This document shows positions 10,383 to 20,879 of a stretch of 35,125 bases of DNA, in pieces. The translations under genes were made by a program, and so were the position numbers. The notes below the pieces were generated by a model. The model did not search any database and was not told where the DNA came from. It saw only the letters and a program-made list of their open reading frames with translations. Every line of letters starts with the position of its first letter. Within the stretch, counting starts at the first letter, position 1. Origin of the DNA: Zygnema circumcarinatum (Eukaryota > Streptophyta > Zygnematophyceae > Zygnematales > Zygnemataceae); NCBI GenBank assembly GCA_037447605.1, contig CM074820.1, positions 1,115,732 to 1,150,856 on the forward strand. Reading direction: 5' to 3'.

Positions 10383-12906
10383 ATGCGCGCCTGGATTCTG
10401 GCCGTGATTCTATCAGCGGCTGCGGTGATAAAGGCAGTTGCAAATGATGGTATATTCGTGCTACTCGCCAATATGCAGCAGGAGAGAGATAGGAGTAGGA
10501 TAAATGAAGTGGGAGGAGGTTAACAAGGAGAAGGAACGGGTCAGGGAGATAGGTAGGGTGTGTGAGACAGGGAAATATATAAAGGCTGACAAAGGGCGGG
10601 AGAAAGAGAGTGAGAAAACTAAGAATGTTCCGCTCTCCCTTTGTTCCTTACCACCCTTTTCCCGCATTTTCCCCGCCTGATAGATGTTCTGTGTGGCCAT
10701 GGCGTGTTTGCTGCAGGCTCAGCACAGGACTTGAAGGGCATGCGGGATGAGCTCCTGCTCGCCGTGAAGATGCCGGAAGAGTCGCAGAAGGCACTCCTGA
10801 AAGCTATGGGGACGGGGCTGGTGCTATCCAATCAGTGGGAGTGCAACCTCTTTGGAGGGACCTCCTCCTGCGTTGAACTTCCCTCCGATTCGGCGCTGGC
10901 TCGCACGTGCGGAGGACGCCGAAGGACCGTGGACTGCGCCTTCAAGGGGGAGGCCTTGGAAGAGATGGCAGACGATCCGCAGGAGAGAATGCGCGAAAAG
11001 CTCGCAAAAGAAGGTGAGCAGTTCAACTGAGTTCGGAGAGATGGCAGGATTTTTCTTGCATTAGGTCTCCTCTGCAGCTGCTGATGCTGCTGCGGTTGCT
11101 GTTGCTGTCTCCCTGGGAGACATTTTTTGATGGAAGGTAGGCTCACAAGCAGGCTGCTTTCTTGCACCAGGGTAAGTTCTTGGCAGGATGCGGTTGTTTT
11201 TGTGGTTCTTTTGGCTTGGCAGAATCCTTGGGAGAGAGGGTTTGGATGCTTGAGTGCAAGTGATGTGCCGCTTTTTTTGTAACGATTGCAGCTGAGTTTG
11301 AGGGGGCGAGTGGTTGGTGACAGGCTATCCGCCATGCGAGCAGTGCTTTGATGCGTTGCATGCATTCTGGTGCGGACAAACAGCTCCCACTTGCGGCACA
11401 TTCGAGGAGGTGCTCGACGAAGTATTGGTGAGGGCTTCCGCTTTCGAGGATTAAGTAGGCAGCTTGTTAGGGTTGGTTCAGGAGGGAGGGTGCAAGGTAT
11501 GCCGAACACGAAAAACTGTAGCCGTACTGTCGACTGCTGGCATACAGCCTGTTCAACGGCAATGTCTGGGGTTTCTGAACTGATCTTGGATGGAGTTGTT
11601 AAGTTTTTAGGTTTTTGTTCCGACAGTGAAGCCATGGCTAAAGAATTTTACATAGTGAAGGCATTTGATAATTAAAAAGCATATGAAGACAGGGTCTTGG
11701 TTATCCACCAAATCATGACATCGTTCTGCCAATGTTTGAGAAGTGGTTAGGGAATGAGGTTTGTAGGCAGCTGTTAAGACCATGGAAAGAACGATGCTTG
11801 TCGGCATTGACGAATAATGTGGGCCGTCTTCGTTCAGAGTAAGAAATTAGAGGAGAAAACGATGCCCGGTAGTATTAGTGGCTCGTTCTGCCGCTAATAA
11901 GCTGGGTTACAGCAGCGTCATATTGATAAGAAGAGATTGCTTGTACTGTGTGGGTGCAGCCAGCCATCAGTAATTTGGCAAATCAGAAGGTCTCTCCTGG
12001 AGACGCCCTTGGATCTGCATTTCCCAAAATACTCCAAGCATTCAGCTTGGGACTGCCCTGCCGGGAGATGTGTGAGGCTGTCACCTCAACCTGCGGTTGC
12101 GGCCATTCAACAACTGTAGGACAGGTAGAAGACATACATGGAACTTGAAGCAAATTCACAAATTCTTTGCTCCAAAACTATCATCGTTGCATGCCCCTTT
12201 GCAGCATTTCCTGTACATTCAGATGTAATCGAGAAAGAAGTCACCGGAGCTGGAATGTCTTGCAGGTGTTGACTAGCCTGGACAAGGAGAAAGTACATGG
12301 AAATGTTTTAGGGTACAGCACGAATATGTCAGCCGTTACAGAGCACCAGTTGTTCGTCTCAGTATGGAACCAGCCTGTCTGCAATCTGTTCGCTCCAAAA
12401 AGCATGCCCGGCTTTATCGGCGTCTGTGATGTACCTCCGACTCCTGTATCAAGATGCGGTTGGTGCAAAAGCAAGCAGGGGCCCTCCGATGCTGACGAGC
12501 AGATAGTCGCTCAGGTGGCCCAGTCCATGTCAGGCATGATGCAGGTACGCTCTTTCCCACCGTCCCCGCCCAAATAAACACTGTAAACTCCTTTCTAAAG
12601 TATATCATGGCTTGATATAGGCTTCTCAGTTTTCTGTTGTAAAAAAATGTGCAGGCCGGATTGGAACGTGTAATGGACGCTGCAAGCAGCGGGCGGTTCT
12701 CTCGAGCCAAGCATTGGGACTGGAATGACGAGGAGCAGAAGCCGGCTCCTCACCACAGCGGGTGGTGGGTGGCCCTCGTGCTCTTCCTATTGGTGGGAGG
12801 CGGTGGGGCAGCAGTGGCAGGGGTGTGGTTCTATCAGAAGAGGAGACACGCGCCTTCCCAATACGTGCACCTTGACAACATGGGCTATGACCCCCCCGTA
12901 CTGTAA
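10383..12906 (+). CDS. Type I membrane protein with Frizzled-like cysteine-rich ectodomain, 6 exons, 387 aa
   Basis: Exons are 10383-10449, 10717-11013, 11324-11427, 11960-12124, 12266-12544 and 12655-12906; phases 1,1,0,0,0 close (1164 nt). Residues 1-20 (MRAWILAVILSAAAVIKAVA) are a signal peptide. The ectodomain holds 16 cysteines (65, 74, 87, 96, 126, 129, 138, 145, 190, 194, 201, 203, 250, 265, 275, 278). Within it, HAFWCGQTAPTC (133-145) followed later by LPCREMCEAVTSTCGC (188-203) recalls the FLCS-Y-PVC and PPCR-CE-C core of Frizzled CRDs. There is an NMS glycosylation sequon at 231. A transmembrane helix spans about 341-364, followed by KRRH and a 23-residue tail with YVHL, a YxxPhi sorting-type motif. 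I do not recognise a named plant family. Secretory-pathway or plasma-membrane location is inferred; ligand and role are unknown. Confidence 0.85.
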
Positions 12907-13386
12907 TGGGATGCCCATGGAGATGTCTATGGGATGCATTTTCTACCTTATTTCTTCAATATAGAGAGTCTCGAGACACCTTTTAGGGTGCATGGCAGTC
13001 TGTGTTAGTCGGAAGGACGACTTTGTGTTTGAAAGGGACGTTCATTCAGTGGGTTGCACTCGTTCCTTCACTGGCGGCTTCTCCTCCTTCCCCTTGTAGC
13101 GGCGATGTACATTTTAATAACGTTACAAGGCGGCTAGTTTATTGGTTATGGGGGATTAGCATGTGAGGACAAATCATGATGTTGTTATTAGCCCAATGGT
13201 AAGCACACTTTCATCGTTGCGGATGTTTTCTAGTTATGCACATCTGTTGTGCCACTGCATTAGAAACGCAAAAACCACGAGAAAAGAAACAACAGTGCAA
13301 GATAAGAACCACACCAAACCGACATATGCTCTATAAACTTTGCCCTGTTAAATTACGTTGTCCATTCCGTAACAAAAGAGCTGTAA
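12907..13386. other. Shared 3' region of two convergent genes
   Basis: The plus-strand gene ends at 12906 and the minus-strand methyltransferase ends at 13387. The 480 bp between them hold both 3' untranslated regions; I see no gene or repeat here. Confidence 0.7.
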
Positions 13387-16300
13387 TCACAACACGTGGA
13401 GCAGCAGGTTGCTGAGGTATTCGCCCTCAGGGTACCCCAAATCCAGCGGATGGTCCGGCCCCGCCTGCGCCTTCCGCACAAGTCGGATTCTCCGCTTACT
13501 CAGCGCAGCAGCCTCCTGCACCCACATCAACATCAGAATCAACATCAACATTTTCTACCTCCTTTCACATTTCTTCCTTCACTTCACTTCCTTGGATAGC
13601 GCAGCAAACCCTAGTGAGACACCAACTTAATAGGGCAAGGGAAGCCCTTCATCTATCACTACATGCAGGCTGAATTCTTTAGGCACGTCCGCTGCCCCTC
13701 TCCCCCGTCCGTGCACGGAATTGCTGACCTGCACAATGTTAGGCAGAAGGCCGGCTTGGGCCACTGCCCCTGAGCAGGAGCATGTCATGAGGAGGCCCCC
13801 AGGGGCGACCAGTGCCATGGCCTGCGCGTTGAGCCGCCGGTAGCGCACCGCTGCTCTTTGCAGCACCTGCACAGCTTGCTCGCTGGGTCAACGTTCCGCT
13901 GATTGTTGAAAACAGCTTCAAACAAGAAGCCTCCATTTGAAAAGGCACTAATGAACAATCACAAGTTGGGGTGAATGTTTACCGGAACTAACTAGAAAAA
14001 ATGATTTGTCAATGATCTGGATTGCATGGAGTGGATGAATTTTGCTGTTCAGAGAAAGGAAATGGATTTCCAACGAAGGAGAGACATTTAGTGAAACTGC
14101 GTAGCTGAAAGCAGCAAAATCCGCACAATGTGCGACTGAGGCAACCTCGTTCCTGTCACTTTTCAGCCACTTTGATGCCATAGTGCATGGCAAGTGCACT
14201 TGCCATGCATTATGGCTTGCATTATGACTTATGCATTATGCATTGGGAAAAGAGTGAACCTTGCGATTAGGAGCCAGCTTTGGGGGGTCCAGCACTACCA
14301 CATCCCATGAGCGCCCACTTGAGTTTGCCTCTCGCATAAAGTCAGAGATGTCTGCTTGCACGAACCGGCATGCAGCAGGATCAACTCCATTCAACGCAGC
14401 GTTTCGGGTGGCAAGCTGCACTGCAGGGCGGGAAGAATCAACACCTGCAAAAGCATAGAAAACTGCAAATTCAAGACAGATATATCCACAAGCTTCCATT
14501 CACCACAGCTGCAGCAACTCGCCTACGGTTAAACCCAGCAAGACATTTCTGGGAAACAAAAGGGGCTGAACTACCCTGTATCTACCATTTCAGGCCTCCC
14601 TCACCCCTCCTCTCTCACGGCAATCTACAACACAAGCTACATTCAGACACTCCACTCTAACCCCCACACCTGCCTCTTTCTCTACCTGTGAACGGATCGA
14701 CCAAGACAAGGACCTATAGATGGGATTTCTGAATCCAAAAATGATGCGAAAAACCCACCTGTTACATCCCTTGCTCCTGCTCTCGCAGAGCTGATTGCAA
14801 AGCCTCCACTGTAACAGCAAAGGTCGAGAACTGTCTTTCCTCGACACAGTTCAGCGAGGAAATTACGGCTTTCTCTTTGATCAGCATAGAACCCCGTTTT
14901 CTGCCCATCTAGAGCAGCCCAATAACGAATTCCATTTTCTAACACCTGCATAACCACCTCCGGTTTTTCCATCATTGCAAGCATTTCATGGCTCAGCCAT
15001 AGCAGTTGTCCTGCACAGTGAAGGGCAGGCATCATCCAAGCGGTGGATGACTTGCAGCTTAGGAGAAGAGTACTCGGAGCGTTCAAAAACGTGTGAATAA
15101 CTCCCGAATATCGGGAAAAAAACCACAAATAACAAGTGGAACAGGGCTATTGGATGAAAAGAAGCGGTCAGAGCATGTCTTAAGAAGGAAAAGGGATTTA
15201 CCTCCACCTCGCGTATATCATTTGAGTCATCTTCATTTGCAATTGAAGAGCCATTCGACTCTTCAAGTTCAATGCCCTCTTCTCGGAGCATATCACGGGA
15301 TGGCCGCCATATGAGAGTCGAGCAAAAGGGTGCCTCCTTCAACACAGCAGCGCTAATTTCCGACTTGTACCGTTCCGCCCATGCAGCCGATGAGGCCACC
15401 ACAACATGTGAGCCCAATACGTCCGCAATGATGCCAGAGAGCCTGAGAAGCACCATCCCGGAAAAACAAAGTGTTATTTAGGTCAAAAATCGAACTGTTC
15501 TAGGGGACAGTAAGGCGAATGTGTACAATGTGTACAATACCATTCAAAAAGGCGAAGAAGGTACACGAAAACACCCTCAAAACCTTTGCCAATCCTTTAA
15601 GACTGTCGCTTTGGCTTTCATATGTGTTCTGGAACAAACAATATCAAAGCTCTAACTATGACGAGATGTTCAGGAAACGGGAATGTCACCCTTAATGTCA
15701 TATCCACCGGTTTGGTTATCTCCCATCCCCCAAGGATCAGATGTCCATTCAATGCCAATGCCAAGGTCCACTGGTTCATCGTTCCCAAAGAATCATCGAC
15801 TAAACTTCCTTATGTTCCTATATTTCAAATAATCTAACACTTCCGTGAGCACAACAATTTCAGGCTCAGCCTCGTGTTACATGCCTATCACCTTCACTGT
15901 TGATCAATCGAAACACATCGGTCTTCCCGGCACTCGGAAGCCCCAAGCTTCGCCTCAACGCTACAGCCTCCTGTATGCGCGCCACCACCAGCTGCTGCAA
16001 ATTCAGCCAACATTCCGGTTCCCTGCACATTCCAAGTCATCAAACAGTCGGAACCCATGCCTCAAATGATATGTTCCCATGAGTTCCAAAGCCCTAGCGT
16101 CAGCCATTGATTCATAATGCAATGGGCGAATGATTTCCACCAATACAGCATCCTTGCACCCATAGACGCACCTTTTCATCTCCTCCGCAGTCTGCATGAT
16201 CCTGACACGGTACATTGAAGCAGGATTGAAGACTCCCCAGCCTACTGCCTGCTCTGCGCCATCTTCAACGACCACCACGTCCCCAGTTTGAGGTTGTGGT

Positions 16301-16650
16301 CTGCCGACGACCCGATCAATTGCCCCGCTGTAGACAATGGGGCTGCCATGGCGGAACAAGTGAGCCTTCCCTTTCTTCAGTACTACTCGCGCATTTCCTG
16401 CATCCATCATCCACCAAACCTTACTCATCTGCAACCACCCACTTCTGGAAGAGCAAACCTTACTTCAACTGCAGTCTGTACGCCAAATCTGCAGAACATA
16501 GGGTACTAATATTCTATCTCATTTTTGTACTGAAGTGGAAATCCTGAAAATTGTAACCTCCAACTTTAAATCAGACAAAGTCCTTACCTTTTTTTTTCTC
16601 CGTCGGAGCCTCAGCAATGGCATCAACGCTTGCAAAAACCTGCCGGCCAT
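13387..16650 (-). CDS. RlmI-like (COG1092) PUA-domain SAM-dependent RNA methyltransferase, 8 exons, 445 aa
   Basis: Exons (minus): 16650-16588, 16428-16172, 16022-15885, 15442-15202, 14945-14759, 14444-14260, 13866-13729 and 13515-13387; the total of 1338 nt is in frame. Residues 33-105 form a PUA domain ([20 protein letters not shown]). The conserved NSEGDRLSG motif spans exons 3-4. The Rossmann methyltransferase shows [11 protein letters not shown] (247-257), [11 protein letters not shown] (272-282), DPPKLAP (348-354) and TCSCSG (385-390), then PDHPLD and YPEGEYLSN. Bacterial RlmI makes m5C1962 in 23S rRNA; plant homologues resemble it and are thought organellar, so an organellar rRNA target is plausible but inferred. 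The short basic start ([21 protein letters not shown]) could be a targeting sequence. Intron 3 uses a GC donor (AG|GCATGT), required to keep GDR-LSG. Confidence 0.92.
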
Positions 16651-16743
16651 GGCGGATGTGGCGAGAGAACCGCCTGCAAGGAGAAGGGCGCAGAGGGAAG
16701 CGAGGAAGGCGGAGGCAGGAGCTGCTCAGGGAGAACATGACGT

Positions 16744-16752
16744 AAACCCTAA
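16744..16752 (-). promoter_or_regulatory. telo-box (AAACCCTAA) upstream of the methyltransferase
   Basis: AAACCCTAA lies 94 bp upstream of the minus-strand ATG at 16650, with a second CCCTAACCC just beyond. Telo-boxes are established in plant promoters of translation and ribosome genes, which would suit an rRNA methyltransferase. Function is inferred from motif and position. Confidence 0.4.
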
Positions 16753-17591
16753 AGGTGACGTCAGCCCTAACCCTCGCGGCGTACCCAGTGCGGCGAGGGA
16801 CGCGAGGGCCCTCTCTTGGCGACGTTCCGACGTTCTATGTCTATGTTCGCTGTTCCGTTTGTCCCGTTTTTGAACGGGTAGTGCGACACGTACATTGAAT
16901 GAATCGAAGGCTGGCGTCTCTCCAGATCCGAATCGGACGGTTCAGGTGAGGCGAAAGGAACAAAGCGAATCCGACGGTTGCGATGATAGTGGTGCGCAGA
17001 GCCAAGATTTGTAAATGGCCGCACAGCCAAAAGGCTATGGGCGCCTCCTCCTTTCTTCATACATTAGCGACATGGCGGCGCGGAAGGAAGTGGAAACTGT
17101 GCAAATCTTTTATCTCATGGGGCGCTCCTTTTTCGCATGCATTGCCCCTTGAAAACGACAATTCCGTCAAGAGCAAAAGACTGGCAGCAAAAGAAGACTT
17201 TTTCCAGTGCAAAAATAAAGAAGCAAGGGGCCTTATTACAGGTGAAGCCCACTCATTTCGTGGTAAAAAAATTGTCTTGTGACGAGGCAGCATGCCCATG
17301 GGCCCTAGGAGATCTCATCGCATGCATGTCAGCACAGGTTTAAAATCGAAGCTATGGGTGGTATTCCATGTGGAACGTCCAAAGCTTGCTTTCCACGCTA
17401 ACGAACACTGACTGACATGGAACTGCAGAAGCTTCTACAGCTGTGAACATGGCCACCTTTGTGACTGTCAATTAAGAGTTGATCTCCAAGAAAGTCCTGA
17501 GAAAGAGGAGCACAAGGAGGCCCCAAAAAAACTGATGTGGCTGTTTAAGAATTGAAAACGAGCTGTCCCCTTCCTGAGTGAGGCCGCCCCT
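16751..17591. other. Intergenic region without a supported gene
   Basis: Lies between the start of the methyltransferase and the 3' end of RPB8, both on the minus strand. The ORFs here have no recognisable motif or splice partners. Confidence 0.6.
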
Positions 17592-19262
17592 TCATCCGAC
17601 CTTTCTTATGAGGAGGTAGAGGCGCTGGTCCAATTCCAGATCCTTCACATTGGAGCCCTCCCCACTGAGCTTCATGAGCAACCCTCCGAAGGAGATATAG
17701 ATTTCTCTGAGTCACCAGTCAAGGCACAGGCTACAAATACAGAGAAATACAAATGAAGGAACTCACATTACAGGTGGGAAATTAGTTTAACAGTACATAC
17801 ATGCAGCTATTGGATAAGTTCAGGCTGTCACTTATATGGATGCCTCTAAGTAAATGTGTTCCACAGAGAAGGATGTGTAAGAGAGACAAAGAGCGAGCCT
17901 TCAGAAGGAAATCATGGTTAGAAGAAGGATACACTCTTTGGCCCCCTCTTGCTTCGTCATCGTTGTACTTGTATAGTTTCCCGTGCATCACATACTCAAA
18001 CTTGTCCATCAGCGACTTCCTTCCACTCTGCATTACCCCCCCAGTCAAGGTGGGCGAGTGAGCATAACCTGTGGTTTGCCTAACGGCCGTTACTGACACA
18101 CAATCAGACTAACAACCAAGTTTATTGGTGTAGCTCAATCGTAAACAACCGGTTTTGACGTGAAACGCATGCAATTGTCGGAACTGAACGAGGATAGCGT
18201 AAACAGCTGCTTACCTCCTTCACGATAGGAAGAAAACAAAGAGAGAGAGAGCGAGAGGGGGACAGAGAGAATAGGCATGTAGCCCAAGGGAGGACAGTCA
18301 GTGTGGTATACATGTATGCTAAGGAGAGTTTCACAACATCCCGAGGGTGCGAAGGAGTGCACCTGGTCAAACACACCTTCATCCGGAGTCCCATCCAGGC
18401 TCAGAGTGGGGGCAAGTGCTAATGTGAACTTCTCTCCCACGGCCATCGGATATATCTCCGTATTGACATCCAGCACAATATCCATGTCGAACTGCTCGCT
18501 GTGAGCCTCAATGCGCGACACTGCAACCCGCAATACAAGGGGAGGGTTTGCAATTCGGATGCAAAGAACCCCACAAACTCTACGCGCCTTTCCTGATCAA
18601 GAATCTTCACTTAAGGGCTTGCCAAAAAAAAAACCTTATGAAAATCTACTAATTTCAAGGCTTGCGTTACATAAAACCGCGTGCATTCGATAGCTCTAAA
18701 TTGATGCTGAGAATCCTATATATCCTAAATAACATTTTCGCTCCTCGCCTGCACACTGCTAGGTTAATTTAAAGAAACGCTGACACATAAGCTGTAGTAT
18801 ACGTAGAGATGCTGCCACCCAAGTTTGATGTCTGAATGATCATCATTGAGCAGACAAAAATCATTTGCAAATGACAAAGGAAAAGGAGCAGATTGTCTTT
18901 GCCCTATCTCACGCAGAAGCGGCCGACACAGTCGTATAAGAAAATTCTGCATAAAATTTTACTATTCTATGAGAAAACATCTATGTACCGCGATTCCTGC
19001 AACCTCCATCGATTGAAAGCCATTAAACCCTCTCAATAACTGACTTCAATACTGCTTCGGGGCCTGCTCACCTGTCCTGAACCCCATTGTGCTCGAACAG
19101 ATTAAAGAGGCTGCAAGATGAAGGAGAGGAAAAAGTGAAATTGAGAAGACAGAGAGAGGGGGGCAGGGGAGCCGACCGCAAGGCACCTTTGTCAAATTTC
19201 TTCCCCCCTCTGTCCATCTCCGCCAATGTGAAAATGTCCTCGAAGTAGACCCTCTCCCCCAT
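17592..19262 (-). CDS. RPB8: RNA polymerases I, II and III subunit RPB8 (RPABC3), 4 or 5 exons
   Basis: Secure exons (minus): 19262-19187, 18520-18363, an exon starting at 18027, and 17706-17592. The protein starts [17 protein letters not shown], then GGKKFDK joins [48 protein letters not shown] and [20 protein letters not shown]. It ends [15 protein letters not shown] and [15 protein letters not shown]. This is RPB8, the OB-like subunit shared by all three nuclear polymerases. The exon-3 end is uncertain. Donor AA|GTACAA at 17969 is in phase and gives 135 aa with almost no loop. Donor AGA|GTGTAT at 17935 keeps a normal-length loop but needs a 14-nt micro-exon (17845-17832) to restore phase, giving 151 aa. 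Plant RPB8 is usually about 146 aa. Confidence 0.92.
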
Positions 19263-19301
19263 GGCACCTGGCGGCGCGCTGCCCCTGCAAGGCCCTTTCT
19301 C

Positions 19302-19402
<101 letters not shown>

Positions 19403-19529
19403 TGGAGAGCGAGAGAGAGAGGGAGGGCGGGCACAGCTGAACCACAGAAGCAGAGGTTGGGGGTACGGAATGGCGAGAACATGGGCACAATCCGAGTTCC
19501 GTGTCCACCCCCCCCCGGGCACGCGCAAT

Positions 19530-19615
19530 GGTGCCAACCATTAGTACCCAATGGGTTGCAAGTACAGTATGTTGGCAACCATTGGAACGCCAACCATTGC
19601 CATCCATCCACCCGT
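19530..19615. repeat. Dispersed CCAACCATTGG hairpin repeat, copy A
   Basis: Contains GTGCCAACCATTAG, TTGGCAACCATTGG and CGCCAACCATTGCC. The same vocabulary recurs at 20372-20430 and in bulk at 23107-23560. The stretch 19616-20236 beyond it has no gene I can support. Confidence 0.55.
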
Positions 19616-20236
19616 CACAACATGGCCATTGCCATGGGCTGAGGGAGCAGGCGGGCACATGTTGCCTCTGTTCCGTTGGGAGGGACGGGCGGGCGCGAGG
19701 GCGAGCATGGAACGGAACGGGTCGCGCCCGGTCGGTCGGTCGATCGGACGGCCCCCGATCGTCGCACGCGCGGGGGCGACGGCGCAGATCGGCCGGTTAG
19801 CGCACAGGCCGGGATAGAAGTGAATTGGATACAAGGGGTTGGATAAGAAGTGTAGGCCCCTACAGAAGCATCTGCTGTATTTTGCGTCGTTTTTGTTCGT
19901 CCCTCGTGGTTCCCCATGCTGCTTTTGTCCATGTATATTTGATGACCTCTCGTGAGATTAATGCCACTTTCTCGCGTTTTGTTCTGATTTGAAAAATGAA
20001 GTGTCAATTGACAGGCTTTGCAGCGGTCCAGAATCCTTGAGTCCACGTAGAGGAAAAACCCGTGCAAGCTGTAGTTTTGTTGACTTAAAATGCCGTATTT
20101 TAGACAAAAAAGTGTTCTTTTTGTTGTCTTGCTCTTTATGGCATGGTGGTAATAGAGCAGCTGATAATGTTGATGATGATGATGATCAGGGGGTTAATGT
20201 CAGCGATTTGGGCTTACAGTTTTACACTAACTATTA

Positions 20237-20369
20237 GGGGGTGTCAGACTTAAAAAATTATCGTAAGTTTGAGACCAGAACGAGTACTTCGGTGACATCG
20301 CAATCCTGGTGCGGCGGAGTACTTGCAAAACTTTTTTGTTTGTAAGATTTCGTTAAGTCTGACACCCCC
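20237..20369. mobile_element. 133-bp MITE with 17-bp TIRs and TA duplication
   Basis: GGGGGTGTCAGACTTAA at 20237-20253 is the exact reverse complement of 20353-20369. TA flanks both ends (20235-20236 and 20370-20371), as expected for Tc1/mariner-type insertion. The interior is non-coding and contains GAGTACTT twice. No second copy occurs in this window. Confidence 0.8.
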
Positions 20370-20371
20370 TA

Positions 20372-20430
20372 TTGGCAATGGTTGGTTGGGTCGCCAGCCA
20401 ATGGTTGCAACCAAATACATTGGACCGTGC
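20372..20430. repeat. Dispersed CCAATGGTTGG hairpin repeat, copy B
   Basis: TTGGCAATGGTTGG and CCAGCCAATGGTTGCAACC start right after the MITE's right-hand TA, so the MITE appears to sit at the edge of, or inside, a copy of this repeat family. Confidence 0.5.
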
Positions 20431-20757
20431 CTGGACATGCAGGACTGATGTGAATATGTCACTCATGACCTATAGATGGGAAAAAGGCTCTGACTCGGCT
20501 TGATTCATTCACTTGAGAATCTCCGTATTCGTCTAATTATTTATTCACCTATGGGCAATAGAGGGTCCAATCCATGTTTTCCCAAAGCCAGGAGGTATCC
20601 AGAATGCTTTCCCAGGGCTGCATGCAATCCATAGCTGACCAGTGCCAAAGTAAACCACCGGGAGAAGCCTTCTCTGATGTACTCCAATTTCCAGAATGCT
20701 GGTTTTCATGGGCAAAAAAAGAATGAAAGACAAATCATTTTTTTTTCACCTATGGTG

Positions 20758-20870
20758 TCTATATAAGCCTCTCTGCCCCTCCTCCTACTTACTAGCTTCT
20801 CAGTCTAATGGCGGGGCACCATACAATCCTGCAACCTAAGCTGCTTAACAACAAGAATTCTGTACAGTAA
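20758..20870 (+). promoter_or_regulatory. TATA-box promoter candidate with a 20-codon ORF
   Basis: TCTATATAAGCC at 20758-20769 is a textbook TATA box. It is followed by a pyrimidine-rich leader and an ATG at 20808 opening MAGHHTILQPKLLNNKNSVQ, stop at 20868-20870. A possible donor (CA|GTAAGA) lies just before the stop. It faces the 3' end of the CPBP gene, so a transcript would be antisense to that gene. Could be chance. Confidence 0.25.
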
Positions 20871-20879
20871 GAGAAAGCT

